From NCBI GenBank assembly GCA_046732855.1, contig JBKPNX010000087.1, positions 8,976-72,975 on the forward strand: 64,000 nt of DNA, written 5' to 3'. The notes beneath the pieces are model-generated. The model made no database searches, was not told where the DNA came from, and worked only from the letters and a program-made list of their open reading frames with translations. Both the position numbers and the translations under genes were made by a program. Position 1 is the first letter of the stretch, and each line of letters begins with the position of its first letter. Origin of the DNA: JBKPNX01 sp046732855 (lineage in GTDB: Bacteria; Pseudomonadota; Alphaproteobacteria; Geminicoccales; Geminicoccaceae). This document shows positions 16,882 to 34,408 of the stretch, one piece after another.

Positions 16882-19143
16882 TCAGCTGGCGCGCCTCCGC
16901 CGCAGGTCGCGAGTCGGCCGAACCACGAACGCCGATGGCACCAGCCAGCGCAGCACCTCGCCCGCCTGGACCGGCGGCGAGAGCAGGAAGCCCTGCGCCT
17001 CGTCGCACCCGTGCTCGCGCAGGAACGCGAGCTGTTGCCTGGTCTCGACGCCCTCGGCGACCACGCGTTTGCCTAGCGCATGGCTGAGCTCGATCATTGA
17101 TTTGATGATGATCTCGTCATTCCGATTCCGGCCGATCCGGCCGATGAACGAGCTGTCGATCTTGATCGTATGCACCGGCAGATGGCGCAGGTAGGCGAAC
17201 GACGAGAAGCCGCTGCCGAAATCGTCGATCGCAAGCTGCACGCCGAGCGCGGCCACGCGTCGCAGGCTGGCGATCGTGGTCCCGCTGTCGACGTCGATGA
17301 TCGCGTGCTCGGTAAGCTCGAGCTCGAGGCGGTCGGTCGCGAGCGCCGTCTGCTCCAGGGTCTCGCGCAGCAGCGCAGGGAGCTGCGGCTGATTGACCTG
17401 CGCGGCCGAGACATTGACCGCGACTTTGGGCGCAACCGCGGTGCCGCGCCACAGCGCCGCCTGGGCACAGGCTTGGCGGATCACCCAGTTATCGAGCTTC
17501 TGCCCCAGTCCGACCGATTCGGCGACCCCGAGGAACGCGCCGGGCAAGAGAATCCCGTGTCCCGGGCGATGCCACCGAATCAGCGCTTCGACCCCGGTGC
17601 TGCGGTCCTCTCGCAGGTCGATGCGCGGCTGGTAGAACAGCTCGAACTCGTCCCGCTCGAGCGCGGTGCGAAGATCGCGCTCGAGACAGCGTCGCTGCGA
17701 GGCTCGTGCCTCCATCTCGGGCGCGAACAGGCGGAACTTGCTCCGACCCTCTTCCTTGGCGCGATAGAGCGCGAGGTCGGCTGCTTCGATCAGCGCTTCC
17801 GGCGTGGCGCCATGCTCGGGAAAGAGAGCGACGCCGGCGCTCGCGGCGAGCAGCATGGTCTCGCCGGCGAGCTCGAACGGCCGCGCCAGAGCATCGAGCA
17901 GCTTGCGCGTCAAGGTTACGGCGGCGCGCGGGTCGCTGATCGCGGTTTGCACGACGGCGAACTCGTCGCCGCCGAACCGGGCGACGACATCGCTGGCGCG
18001 AAGGTTGTGGCGCAACCGTTCGCTCACCGCGCGCAGCAGCCGATCGCCGACCAGATGGCCGAGCGTGTCGTTGACCCGCTTGAAGCCGTCCAGATCCAGC
18101 AGCAGCACGGCGATCATACGCTGATCGCGCTGCGCCTGCGCGAGCGCATATTGCAGATGATCCTCGAGCAGAGCGCGGTTGGGCAGATCGGTCAGAGGAT
18201 CGTGCTGCGCCAGGTAGCGGGCCTGCTGCTCGGCGCGCTTGCGCTCGGTGATGTCCCGACCGACCGATTGGTACTCGCTGAGGCGGCCCGCTTCGTCGAA
18301 GATCCCGCGGTCGGTCCACTCGTGCCAACGGCGCGTGCCGTCGGGCAATGCGACCTGTAGCTCATAGCTGACCGTGGGATGCGCCGGAGTCAGCGAGCGC
18401 AGCCGCTCCTGGACGATGTTTGGCTCGACCTCGGGCATCACCTGCAGATAATCGAGGCCCAGCAGCTCCTCGCGGCGCTTATGCAAGAGCGCGCATAAGG
18501 CGCCGTTGACGAACGTGAGGCGCCGATCGAGGTCGAAACGTCGGATGTATTCGGTCTGGTCCTCGACCACCGCACGATAACGCTCCTCGCTCATCCGCAG
18601 CGCCGCCTCAGCGCGTTTTTGTTCGGTGATGTCGAGAATGTAGCTGTCGAACAGGCGCCGGCCCGATGCGGTATCGTAGGGTGCCGCGGCGGTCTCGCGG
18701 ACCCAGCGGCACTCGCCGGTCAGCGCGTGCTTGTAGCGGTACTCGATGATGTAGCCCTTGCCGAGCTTGCTTCGGGCATGCTCGGCCGCGCGGTAGGCGT
18801 CCCGGTCCCGGTGATGCACCCGGCGATACCATGCTTCCAGGCTGGGCCGCCGCTGCTGGTGCGCGTGCCCGAGGACCGCGCTCACGTCGCGGCCGTAAAA
18901 CAGCAGGATCGGCGGTCGTGACGTGTCCCCGTTTTCGCGGTAGACGCGGCGGAACACCAAGTGATGCATGTTATCCAGAAGCATCGAAACCGGCGGATGA
19001 CCGGACTGCAGATCGAGATGATTCCTGCCGAGGCGGGCGGCAGATTTGACCAGCTCCGCGCTCCGTGCTTGCAGAGCGGCGACGTTATCGGTCAGGGCCT
19101 GACGTTGCGCCGCGAGATCCTGGCGAAAGCGCCAGACAGGCAC
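16882..19143 (-). CDS. PAS-PAS-GGDEF-EAL protein (cyclic di-GMP turnover)
   Basis: A 753-residue signalling protein. The order is an N-terminal helical segment (residues 1-50), a PAS domain with PAC motif ending near residue 175 (YILDITEQKRAE), a second PAS (about 185-300, ending SVGRDITERKRAE), a GGDEF diguanylate cyclase domain with an intact FGGDEF near 394, and an EAL phosphodiesterase domain with EAL near 518, IDDFGSGFSS near 640 and KIDSSFI near 655. Both catalytic motifs look intact, so it may make or degrade c-di-GMP depending on the PAS input. No transmembrane segment is visible, suggesting a cytosolic sensor. The start (GTG at 19141-19143) has no clear ribosome site and could lie further downstream. 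Confidence 0.93.
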   Translation of the reverse strand: MPVWRFRQDLAAQRQALTDNVAALQARSAELVKSAARLGRNHLDLQSGHPPVSMLLDNMHHLVFRRVYRENGDTSRPPILLFYGRDVSAVLGHAHQQRRPSLEAWYRRVHHRDRDAYRAAEHARSKLGKGYIIEYRYKHALTGECRWVRETAAAPYDTASGRRLFDSYILDITEQKRAEAALRMSEERYRAVVEDQTEYIRRFDLDRRLTFVNGALCALLHKRREELLGLDYLQVMPEVEPNIVQERLRSLTPAHPTVSYELQVALPDGTRRWHEWTDRGIFDEAGRLSEYQSVGRDITERKRAEQQARYLAQHDPLTDLPNRALLEDHLQYALAQAQRDQRMIAVLLLDLDGFKRVNDTLGHLVGDRLLRAVSERLRHNLRASDVVARFGGDEFAVVQTAISDPRAAVTLTRKLLDALARPFELAGETMLLAASAGVALFPEHGATPEALIEAADLALYRAKEEGRSKFRLFAPEMEARASQRRCLERDLRTALERDEFELFYQPRIDLREDRSTGVEALIRWHRPGHGILLPGAFLGVAESVGLGQKLDNWVIRQACAQAALWRGTAVAPKVAVNVSAAQVNQPQLPALLRETLEQTALATDRLELELTEHAIIDVDSGTTIASLRRVAALGVQLAIDDFGSGFSSFAYLRHLPVHTIKIDSSFIGRIGRNRNDEIIIKSMIELSHALGKRVVAEGVETRQQLAFLREHGCDEAQGFLLSPPVQAGEVLRWLVPSAFVVRPTRDLRRRRAS

Positions 19144-19413
19144 GCAGCGAGTGAGGCGGACTTTGGGACACGGCGCGCGACTCAGTCGACCTTTATGTGC
19201 AACGCCCGGGCCGGTCGGCGCGAGCGTCTGCGGCGTCGTTCCACCCCCGCGGGTGTTCTACGCCCCAGCTGAGTTATCTATCTTTTTGCTCTCGCTTCCA
19301 GCGAGATACAACCGCTGATTCATGCGCTGGCGAGAGCCGCTCCCGTAAGTCCGAACCCTGTCGCGTCGGATGTCCCCTTCAGTCGCACGTCAACTGCGAG
19401 CGCTTACGTTGAT

Positions 19414-19444
19414 AAAAAAAGGCCGGCGTCCGCAGACGCCGGCC
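19414..19444 (-). terminator. Rho-independent terminator downstream of the csbD-like gene
   Basis: Read on the minus strand, a perfect 10-bp GC stem (GGCCGGCGTC / GACGCCGGCC, 19421-19444, four-base loop) is followed by seven T residues (19414-19420). It ends the csbD-like transcript and is the clearest intrinsic terminator in the window. Confidence 0.9.
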
Positions 19445-19471
19445 ATCCCTCAAACTAGTGCCCTGTACTGT

Positions 19472-19669
19472 TTAGAGACCACCCTCCCAGTCGCGGACCT
19501 GGCGCTCCGCCTCGTCGCGCGCGATCCCGTACTTCTCCTGGATGCGCCCGACCAACTCCTCGCGCCGGCCCTCGACCTGGTCCAGCTCATCATCGGTGAG
19601 CTTGCCCCACTGCTGCCGAACCTGCCCCTTGAACTGCTTCCAGTTGCCTTCGATCTGATCCCAGTTCAT
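19472..19669 (-). CDS. CsbD family stress-response protein
   Basis: A 65-residue hydrophilic protein of the CsbD family: MNWDQIEGNWKQFKGQVRQQW, then GKLTDDELDQVEGRREELVGRIQEKYG, the typical repeat-like helical pattern. These small proteins accumulate in stationary phase or under stress, but their molecular role is unknown. The ATG at 19667-19669 follows GGAGGTGAAGGC; a start 18 bases upstream is less likely. The gene has its own EcfG-type promoter upstream and intrinsic terminator downstream, so it is a monocistronic stress gene. Confidence 0.93.
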   Translation of the reverse strand: MNWDQIEGNWKQFKGQVRQQWGKLTDDELDQVEGRREELVGRIQEKYGIARDEAERQVRDWEGGL

Positions 19670-19707
19670 GCCTTCACCTCCAACCATTCTGTGCGACTTG
19701 AGATATC

Positions 19708-19732
19708 AACGGCCGGCGGGCGGACAGGTTCC
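19708..19732 (-). promoter_or_regulatory. EcfG-type general-stress promoter of the csbD-like gene
   Basis: On the minus strand, GGAAC (19728-19732) is followed after 16 bases by CGTT (19708-19711), about 38 bases before the start codon. This matches the alphaproteobacterial EcfG consensus (GGAAC-N16/17-CGTT), and csbD-like genes are common members of that regulon. Confidence 0.7.
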
Positions 19733-19815
19733 GGGTTCCCAGTTCGCCGTCTAGGACGGCAACCGCGACCTCGCTTGAGCGACAATTTGCCGCGCCGGGC
19801 GCGCAGAGCAGAACT

Positions 19816-22668
19816 TCAGTGCGGGACCAGCAGCGCGACAGGTAAATCCGTGAGCAGGGCGGACACGACGAGCCCGCCGCACGGCTGTTCTACCAGCCGC
19901 TCGGTCAGATGGTTCAAGAGGCGCCTGCCCGGGAGCGCGGGTGGCAGCGCGAGGCGCGTGTCGCCCCACGCCGCCGGGGCGGGGGAGGGCTGCTCCCGAT
20001 CCTGGAGCAGGGCCGCGACCAAGCGCGGCACGACCACGATCAGCGCTTCCTGCCCGCTGCGGCGGGCGAAGGCGACGATGCGATCGCTCGAGCTCCCCGT
20101 GACCTCGAGCGGCTCGTAGCTCCCGGTCGCGAACAGATCGGGTTGAGAGCGTCGCAACGCGAGCGTGCGTGCGATGAGATGCTGCTTGATCCGGCCGTCC
20201 GGCCAAGTGGCGAGCAGCGCGACCGGATCCTCGTCCTGTCGCAGCGACTGGCGCCTGCGCTCAAAGTCGACCGGGCGGCGATTGTCGGGATCGACCAGGC
20301 TGAGGTCCCACAGCTCACACCCCTGAAAGGTGTCGGGCACGCCCGGCGCGGTGAGCTTCAAGAGGGTCTGGGCGAGCCCGTTCAGCGCGCCGATCAGCGC
20401 GATACGGGGCTGAAACGCGAGTAGATCCGACAGAAAGGCCCGCCCTTCCTGGGGATTGAGGATGCGCCGGACAAAGCGCTCCAGGCCTGCCTCGTAGTCC
20501 AGGTCGGGCGCGGCCCAGCTGGAGCGGACCTTGGCCTCGCGTGTCGCTTTCAGCATGTAGCCGACGATGCGCTCGGTGAACCCGGCGAGCGCGGGATGGT
20601 CGGGCGTGTCCAGCTCGAGCGGCCAGGCGCCGACCAGCGTCTGGTAGAGCAGGTACTCGTCGTTGCGGCCGGGCACGCGCGCGCGGTCGAGCTCACGCCG
20701 CTTCAGGCGGTTGAGCCTGGCCCAGCGCCCCACCTGACGCCGCCATTCGAACGGCAACTCGCTCAGCGCATCGATGCGCGCGCGCACGTCCTCGCCGCGC
20801 TTGTGGTCGTGGGTCGCGCTCGCGAGCATCGAGAACGGGTGGCGCCGCTGCTGCTGTTGCATGAGATGATGAAACGCGCTCGGGCTGACGCCGAAATGAT
20901 CCGGTTCGCCGCCCACTTCGTTGAGCGAGATCAGGCGATGGTAGCGATAGAACGCGGTGTCCTCGAGCGACTTCGCCATGACCGGCCCGGTCAGCTGCTG
21001 GCAGTGCATCGCGGTGGCGATGACCTCTCCCCGCTCGTAACCGCGGGTGCCGACCAGGTCCGTGGACAGCGCGGCGTGCAGGAAATCGAATACGGTGTGG
21101 TCGATCAGCGCGGTCTCTTTGCGCGCCCGGCTCACCGCCCAGTCGAGATAGCGCCGGTCCTCCGGCCTGGCGCCGTCTTCGTTGATATACGTTCGATACA
21201 CCGGAAAGCGCGTGATGATGTCGGCAAGCGCCTCGCGCAGGCCGGTCAGCGTGAAGTCGCGGGTCAGCCAGCTCTGCTGGGCGAGGCGGTAGAACTCGTG
21301 CCCGAGCACGTGCAGCTCGCTGTTGAGGTAATAGCGCAGGATCTGCTGCTTGGCGGCGAGCACCAGCTGATCGAACTCGGCTTCCCGGTCGATGAAACGA
21401 TGATAGGTGGCGCTGAGCGAGCGTGCCGCGGCGGGATCGACGAACAGGCCGGTCAGCAGGCTCATGAACTCGTAGCCGGTGGTGCCGGCGACCGGCAGGT
21501 CCTCGCGCAGCGATTCGTGCCGCGCCAGGATTTTCTCGACCACGAGATAGATCGGGCGGCCGTGGCGACCGTCGATCTCGGACCGTGCGCCGTTCGCGCC
21601 TTCGGCGAGCACGTCGACGGCGCGGGAGAGCAGCCGCTGGCAATAGCCGCGGGGGTCGTACAGGCCGTCGATGTGGTCGAGGCGCACGCCCTGCACCTTG
21701 CCTTCGCCGATCAGGCGGAGCAGCAACCGATGAGTCGCCTCGAACACCTCGCCCTGCTCCATGCGCAGGCCGGCCAGCTCATTGATGTCGAAAAAGCGCC
21801 GGTAGTTGATCTCGGAGCTCGCGACGCGCCAGTAAGCGAGCCGATACGCCTGGTCCTCCAGCAGCTCGTGCAGGGCCTGGAAGGATTCGGGCAATCCCGG
21901 CGTGCCGTTCTGCGCGGCGACCGCGGCCTCGAGGGCGGCGCGAACGGCGGGATCGCGCGCACTCTCGGCGAGCACCGCCTTGAGCCCGAACGCCTCCTGC
22001 CGACGCACGGCCCACTGCGCGCCAGGCGCATCCTCCGCGAACAGCGCCGCGAACCGGTCAGCCAGCTCGAACAGCGGCCCACCGCTGCGATCTAAGAGGC
22101 CGGCGGTCGCGTGGAGCAGCTGCGGATAGCGGCGTACCGCGATCGGGAAGCGTTCGTTGTGATAGGCGACGTGGAACGTGCCCTCGGCCGCCTCGAACTG
22201 CAGCCTGAGCTCGCCCGCCTCGAGCACCTTGCCGTACTGATCGCCGAGTACCGGCAGGGTCACCTTGCCGCGCACCCCGCGCGCGCTCGCCTCCCAGTCG
22301 ATGTCGAAGAACGTGGCGAACGGGCTCAGCGGGCCCCACTCCAGGACGTCCAGCCACCAGGGATTGTCAGAGCCGACCCCCATGTGGTTGGGCACGAAGT
22401 CGAGGAGGAGCCCCATGTCGTGGGCGTGCAGCTCGGCGATCAGCGCCTCGAAGGCGGTCTCGTCGCCGAGCTCGGGATTGAGGCGGTTGAAGTCGATCAC
22501 GTCGTAGCCGTGGGTCGAGCCGGGGCGCGCCATCGTGAGCGGCGACGCGTACAGGTGGCTGATGCCGAGCGCGGCCAGGTACGGCACGATGGCGCGCGCC
22601 TGATCAAATCCGAAGTCCTTGTGGAACTGCACCCGGTAGGTCGCCCGCGGCACGATCGGCGGCGGCAT
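19816..22668 (-). CDS. treY: Maltooligosyl trehalose synthase (TreY)
   Basis: Converts the reducing-end maltose unit of a maltooligosaccharide into an alpha,alpha-1,1-linked trehalosyl end by intramolecular transglucosylation; TreZ then releases trehalose. The 950-residue protein begins with the family signature PRATYRVQFHKDFGFDQA and has LGISHLYASPL, GYDVIDFNRLNPELGD, LLLDFVPNHMGV, the nucleophile region VRLDHIDGLYDPRGY near residue 327 and the acid segment VVEKILARHESL near 376, followed by the long TreY-specific insertions. It is the last gene of the operon, starting two bases after the malQ stop with GGAAG as ribosome site. Confidence 0.96.
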   Translation of the reverse strand: MPPPIVPRATYRVQFHKDFGFDQARAIVPYLAALGISHLYASPLTMARPGSTHGYDVIDFNRLNPELGDETAFEALIAELHAHDMGLLLDFVPNHMGVGSDNPWWLDVLEWGPLSPFATFFDIDWEASARGVRGKVTLPVLGDQYGKVLEAGELRLQFEAAEGTFHVAYHNERFPIAVRRYPQLLHATAGLLDRSGGPLFELADRFAALFAEDAPGAQWAVRRQEAFGLKAVLAESARDPAVRAALEAAVAAQNGTPGLPESFQALHELLEDQAYRLAYWRVASSEINYRRFFDINELAGLRMEQGEVFEATHRLLLRLIGEGKVQGVRLDHIDGLYDPRGYCQRLLSRAVDVLAEGANGARSEIDGRHGRPIYLVVEKILARHESLREDLPVAGTTGYEFMSLLTGLFVDPAAARSLSATYHRFIDREAEFDQLVLAAKQQILRYYLNSELHVLGHEFYRLAQQSWLTRDFTLTGLREALADIITRFPVYRTYINEDGARPEDRRYLDWAVSRARKETALIDHTVFDFLHAALSTDLVGTRGYERGEVIATAMHCQQLTGPVMAKSLEDTAFYRYHRLISLNEVGGEPDHFGVSPSAFHHLMQQQQRRHPFSMLASATHDHKRGEDVRARIDALSELPFEWRRQVGRWARLNRLKRRELDRARVPGRNDEYLLYQTLVGAWPLELDTPDHPALAGFTERIVGYMLKATREAKVRSSWAAPDLDYEAGLERFVRRILNPQEGRAFLSDLLAFQPRIALIGALNGLAQTLLKLTAPGVPDTFQGCELWDLSLVDPDNRRPVDFERRRQSLRQDEDPVALLATWPDGRIKQHLIARTLALRRSQPDLFATGSYEPLEVTGSSSDRIVAFARRSGQEALIVVVPRLVAALLQDREQPSPAPAAWGDTRLALPPALPGRRLLNHLTERLVEQPCGGLVVSALLTDLPVALLVPH

Positions 22669-22670
22669 GG

Positions 22671-24863
22671 TTACTTCCGGCAGCTGCGTCCGGCAGCCAC
22701 CATCGCGCCCGCGATTTCACGAAGAAGAGGCACGTCCGCAAGCTCCTCGAGGGTGCGCCCGAGCCTCCGGCGCCAGTTGAAATGCTCCACCGTGCCCGGG
22801 AGGTTCGGCTGCTCCTCTTCGCCGAATGCGTCCTCCAGCTGGACCATGACAAGGTTGCCGGGAGTGGCGGCGAGGTAGCGATGCGCCGCCAGTGCCAGCT
22901 CGTCGGACAGCTCATCCGGCGGCCGCTCCGGATCGGTGCCCGCGGGCAGCAGGCCGGCGCGCTGCAGGGCGCGCAGCAGCAGGACACGGTCGCGCGCGCG
23001 CTCGGCCCGGGCGTTCACCAGCGCCGCCTCGTCCGGAAAGCGCCCGAGCAGCTCGCGCCATCTGAGATCGCGCGAGGTCCAGAAGCCGCGCAGTGTCGGC
23101 AGGTCATGGGTCGAGACCGAGACCAGAGCCTGGCGCGGATACGCCTCGGGTGGGGCAAACGCGCCGTCCTGCGCGCGCTCGAAGTAGAGCACCCGGCACG
23201 ACATCATGCCCGCGCGCTGCATCGCCGGCCGGAAGCCGCGCGGGACCGTGCCCAGGTCCTCCCCGATCACCACGCAGCGATGGCGCTCCGACTCCAGCGC
23301 GATGATGCGCGCGAGGTCGGCGAACGGGTAGCGCACGTAGGCGCCCTCGGCTGGCGCGGCGCCCGCCGGGATCCAGAACAGGCGCTGCAGCCCCATGACG
23401 TGGTCGATGCGCACGGCGCCGGCGTGGCGCATGTTGTGGCGCAGGGCCGCCGCAAACACCGCATAGCCAGTCTCGCGCAGGCCGACCGGGGATAGTGGCG
23501 CCAACCCCCAGTTCTGCCCTTCGAGATTGAACCAGTCGGGCGGCGCGCCCGCGCTGACCCCGCTCAGGGTGACGGCCGGATTGGCCCAGGCCATGGCGCT
23601 GGCGGGATTCACGCCGACGGCGATGTCCTGGTACAGGCCGAGCGGCATGCCGGCGGCGCGGGCGCGCCTCTGCGCGGCCGCGAGTTGCTGATCGGCGAGC
23701 CACTGCAGGTGGGCAAAGAAGTCGACGCGCTCACGGTGCTCGCGCGCGAACGCGGCGACCTCAGGGGTGTCGGGCCGGCGCAGCGACGCCGGCCAGTCGT
23801 GCCAGGACCAGCCCTTCCCGGTCTGCAACGCATGCTCGTGCAGGGCGTCGAACACTGCATGCTGCTCGAGCGCGCCGCCCATCTCCGCACGGAAGGCGCG
23901 GAACGCCCGCGCGCGCTCGCTCGAAGCCGCAAGGTGCCGCTTTTGGAACGACGCGAACAGGTGCTCGAGCACGCGCAGCTTGAGCCGCCACACCGCCGGA
24001 TAATCGACCAGTCCGGCGGCGCGGGCCTGTTCCCGCTCGCGCCGAACGCCGGCGTCGTTGAGCAGGGCGCGGGCCTCGCTGCTCTCGGCGAGGTCGGGCA
24101 CCGCCTCGGGGTCGAGGTAGAACACGTTCAAGAACAGCCGGCTGGACGGCGAATACGGGCTGACGTGGTTGGCATCCGCCGGGAACAGCGCGTGCAGCGG
24201 ATTGATGCCGACGGCGCTCGCGCCCAGCGCCGCGGCGCGCTCGGTCAGGTCGGCGAGATCGGTGAAGTCGCCCATGCCCCAGTTGCGCCCCGAGCGTAAC
24301 CCGTAGAGCTGTCCGGTCACCCCCCAGAGCCGGGACGGAGATGCCGGCCCGTGGCAGCGGGCCGGCGCCACGATCAGCTGCAGCGAGCTGCGTGCGCGCG
24401 CATCGCCGCGCGCCGCCATCGACAGCCGGTGATAGCCGTGGGGCAGGGAGGACGGCAGAGCCATACGCCAGCGGCGGTAGGTCGTGCCGTCGACCTCCGC
24501 GGCGGCGACCCCCGGCAGCTCGTCCGGCGTCAGCCGGCCCTCGTGCACGACGCCGGTCTCCTCGGCGAGCGTCCAGTCGATGGTCGCGCCGCCGAGCCCG
24601 GCCGGCAGGGTGAAGGTGACCTCAAGCGGCTCGGGCGCCGCGACCACGCGCACCGGTGCCAGCATGCGCCGCCAGGGTCGTGCGTTCGCCTCGCGCAGGC
24701 TGTCGGCGATCTCGCGCGCGCTGCCTACCGCGGCGCCCATGGCCTCGAGCAGGGCGCGCTCGGTCGCGAGCGGGACCTGGCGCCGCTTGCCGAAGAAGTC
24801 GGTGTAGCTCGAATCGATGCCGTAGAGCTCGCCGAGCTGTCGGATCGGCTCGCGCGCGCTCAT
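22671..24863 (-). CDS. malQ: 4-alpha-glucanotransferase (amylomaltase)
   Basis: GH77 disproportionating enzyme that transfers maltodextrin segments between linear glucans, recycling short chains such as those released by GlgX. It has 730 residues, the longer E. coli-like form with an N-terminal extension before the catalytic barrel. Catalytic segments are RIDHVMGLQRLFWIP near residue 486 (nucleophile Asp), VIGEDLGTVP near 533 (acid Glu) and STHDLPTLRGFW near 588. The start ATG at 24861-24863 overlaps the treZ stop (ATGA); an upstream in-frame extension is less likely. It sits between treZ and treY in the same operon. Confidence 0.95.
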   Translation of the reverse strand: MSAREPIRQLGELYGIDSSYTDFFGKRRQVPLATERALLEAMGAAVGSAREIADSLREANARPWRRMLAPVRVVAAPEPLEVTFTLPAGLGGATIDWTLAEETGVVHEGRLTPDELPGVAAAEVDGTTYRRWRMALPSSLPHGYHRLSMAARGDARARSSLQLIVAPARCHGPASPSRLWGVTGQLYGLRSGRNWGMGDFTDLADLTERAAALGASAVGINPLHALFPADANHVSPYSPSSRLFLNVFYLDPEAVPDLAESSEARALLNDAGVRREREQARAAGLVDYPAVWRLKLRVLEHLFASFQKRHLAASSERARAFRAFRAEMGGALEQHAVFDALHEHALQTGKGWSWHDWPASLRRPDTPEVAAFAREHRERVDFFAHLQWLADQQLAAAQRRARAAGMPLGLYQDIAVGVNPASAMAWANPAVTLSGVSAGAPPDWFNLEGQNWGLAPLSPVGLRETGYAVFAAALRHNMRHAGAVRIDHVMGLQRLFWIPAGAAPAEGAYVRYPFADLARIIALESERHRCVVIGEDLGTVPRGFRPAMQRAGMMSCRVLYFERAQDGAFAPPEAYPRQALVSVSTHDLPTLRGFWTSRDLRWRELLGRFPDEAALVNARAERARDRVLLLRALQRAGLLPAGTDPERPPDELSDELALAAHRYLAATPGNLVMVQLEDAFGEEEQPNLPGTVEHFNWRRRLGRTLEELADVPLLREIAGAMVAAGRSCRK

Positions 24864-26701
24864 GCGGCGCGCGGATGCAACAGCCACAGGACCGCCCACG
24901 GCGGCAGGGGCCCGGCGCGCAGCTCTCCCGGAAGGTCCCGAGGGTTCGCGAACAGCATGTCGCCCCCGGCCTCGTCCGCGAGCGTCACCGCGCTCGCCCG
25001 ATCGGCGAGATTGGCGATCAGCTCCAGCGTGCTGCCGTCGGCGAGCGTCCAGGCGACCCGGAGCGCGCTGTCGCCCAGCGTCGTGGCTTTGCCGGCCTGG
25101 CCGCGGATGCCGCCAAGCCGCGGCACGATCGTCTCATGGCGGATCCGCAGCAGCCTGCGCACGAGCTCCAGCCATGCCTTGTGCTCCGGCTGCTCCGGCA
25201 CCGACCAGTCCAGACGCGAGGCAGCAAACGTCGACCAGGCGTTCGGATCCGGGATGTGCGCCCGCGCCGCTTCGCTCGCGAACTCGGGGAACCGCTTGAA
25301 CTCGCGCCGCCGCCCCTCGCGCACCGCATCCGCGAGCTCGTCGTGGAAATCGGTGAAGAAGCAGAACGGCTGGGTCGCGCCCCATTCCTCGCCCATGAAC
25401 AGAAGCGGGACCTGCGGCGCGAGCAGCAAGATCGCCTGCATCGCCTGGACCGCCTCGCGCGTGGCCAGATCGGCGATGCGCTCGCCAAACGCGCGGTTGC
25501 CGACCTGGTCGTGATTCTGCAGGAACCCGACGAAGGCAGTCGGCGGCAGATGCGCGCTCGGCTCGCCGCGCACCGCGCCGTTCCGGTATTCGGACACATC
25601 GCCCTGGTAGACGAAGCCGGAGCTGAGCGCACGGGTCAGACGTTCGTGCGCGCCCGTCGCGTAGTCGGCGTAGTAGCCGTCCGCCTCGCCGGTCAGCAGG
25701 TGATGATAGACGTGATGAACGTCGTCGTTCCACTGCGCATCGTAGTAGACTGGCCGGCCTTCTTCGTCGCGCTCGAGCAGATGGGCCTGGTTGCTGTCGT
25801 TCTCGAGCACCAGATGGAGGTGGCGCTCGGCCGGGAGCGTGCGCCTGACCATGGCGGCGATTTCTTTCAGGATGTGCTCCTCGCCGCGATCGATGATCCG
25901 GTCGACCGCGTCGAAGCGCAGGCCGTCGCAGCGGAACTCCTCGAGCCAGTACAGCACGTTGTGGAGCGCGAACGCGCGCACCGCCCGGACCTTGTAGTTG
26001 ATCGCGGCGCCCCAGGGCGTGTGCTCGTCCGGCTCGAAGAAGCTCGCGGCGTAGCGGGGCAGGTAGTTTCCCTCGGGGCCGAAGTGATTGTAGACGACAT
26101 CGAGGAACATCATGAGTCCGCGCCCGTGCGCCTCGTCGATCAGGCGCTTCAGATCGTCGGGGCTGCCGTAGGCCGCGTCGGGGGCGAACGGCATGACGCC
26201 GTCGTAGCCCCAGTTGCGCGTGCCGGCGAACTCGGCGACGGGCATGAGCTCGATCGCGGTCACGCCGAGCTCGGCGAGGTAGTCGAGCTTGCGCCGCACG
26301 CCATCGAACGTGCCATCCTCGGTGAACGCGCCGACGTGCAGCTCGTACAGCACGGCGTCCGCCCAGGGCCGGCCGCGCCAGGCGGTGTGCTGCCAGGCGT
26401 ACGCCCGCGGGTCGACCACCACGCTCGGCCCGTGCACGTCGTCTGGTTGGCAGCGGGACGCCGGATCGGGTACGCGCAAGCCGTCTTCCAGCTGGAAGCG
26501 GTAGCGGCTGCCGACCCGGGCGGCGTCGGTGACCAGACCGAAGAAGCCGTCCTCGAGCGGAGCCATGGGCAGGGTCCGCTGTTCGTCTTCGAGCGCCAGC
26601 GCGACCGCCGCCTGGCTCGGCGCCCACAGCTGGAAGCGGACCCGGCCGTCGGGCAGCACTTCGGCCCCGAACGGCATCTGGTGAACGTAGTTCTCGGACA
26701 T
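24860..26701 (-). CDS. treZ: Maltooligosyltrehalose trehalohydrolase (TreZ)
   Basis: Hydrolyses the bond next to the trehalosyl end made by TreY and so releases free trehalose. The 613-residue protein has an N-terminal beta domain (FGAEVLPDGRVRFQLWAPSQ), then the GH13 barrel with DVVYNHFGPEGNYLP, GLRFDAVDRI near residue 262 (nucleophile), LVLENDSNQA near 302 (acid) and LQNHDQVGNRAFG near 395 (transition-state Asp), plus LLFMGEEWGATQPF. I chose the ATG at 26699-26701, preceded by GGGGGAA and 11 bases after glgX; the frame extends a further 303 bases inside glgX, which is surely not translated. Confidence 0.96.
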   Translation of the reverse strand: MSENYVHQMPFGAEVLPDGRVRFQLWAPSQAAVALALEDEQRTLPMAPLEDGFFGLVTDAARVGSRYRFQLEDGLRVPDPASRCQPDDVHGPSVVVDPRAYAWQHTAWRGRPWADAVLYELHVGAFTEDGTFDGVRRKLDYLAELGVTAIELMPVAEFAGTRNWGYDGVMPFAPDAAYGSPDDLKRLIDEAHGRGLMMFLDVVYNHFGPEGNYLPRYAASFFEPDEHTPWGAAINYKVRAVRAFALHNVLYWLEEFRCDGLRFDAVDRIIDRGEEHILKEIAAMVRRTLPAERHLHLVLENDSNQAHLLERDEEGRPVYYDAQWNDDVHHVYHHLLTGEADGYYADYATGAHERLTRALSSGFVYQGDVSEYRNGAVRGEPSAHLPPTAFVGFLQNHDQVGNRAFGERIADLATREAVQAMQAILLLAPQVPLLFMGEEWGATQPFCFFTDFHDELADAVREGRRREFKRFPEFASEAARAHIPDPNAWSTFAASRLDWSVPEQPEHKAWLELVRRLLRIRHETIVPRLGGIRGQAGKATTLGDSALRVAWTLADGSTLELIANLADRASAVTLADEAGGDMLFANPRDLPGELRAGPLPPWAVLWLLHPRAA

Positions 26702-26712
26702 TTCCCCCGATC

Positions 26713-28845
<2,133 letters not shown>

Positions 28846-28855
28846 TCTGCGCTGC

Positions 28856-34367
<5,512 letters not shown>

Positions 34368-34408
34368 CCCGTCTCGGCTTCCGGTCGTGGGGCGGCGCGG
34401 CAATCGGG

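Noticed and set aside
20596..22095. Long open frame antisense to treY (also 26767-28905, 29195-31111 and 35168-37954 opposite glgX, glgB and glgE)
   Set aside because: Typical shadow frames of GC-rich genes: no ribosome sites, no family motifs, and the opposite strand has clear enzymes with catalytic residues.
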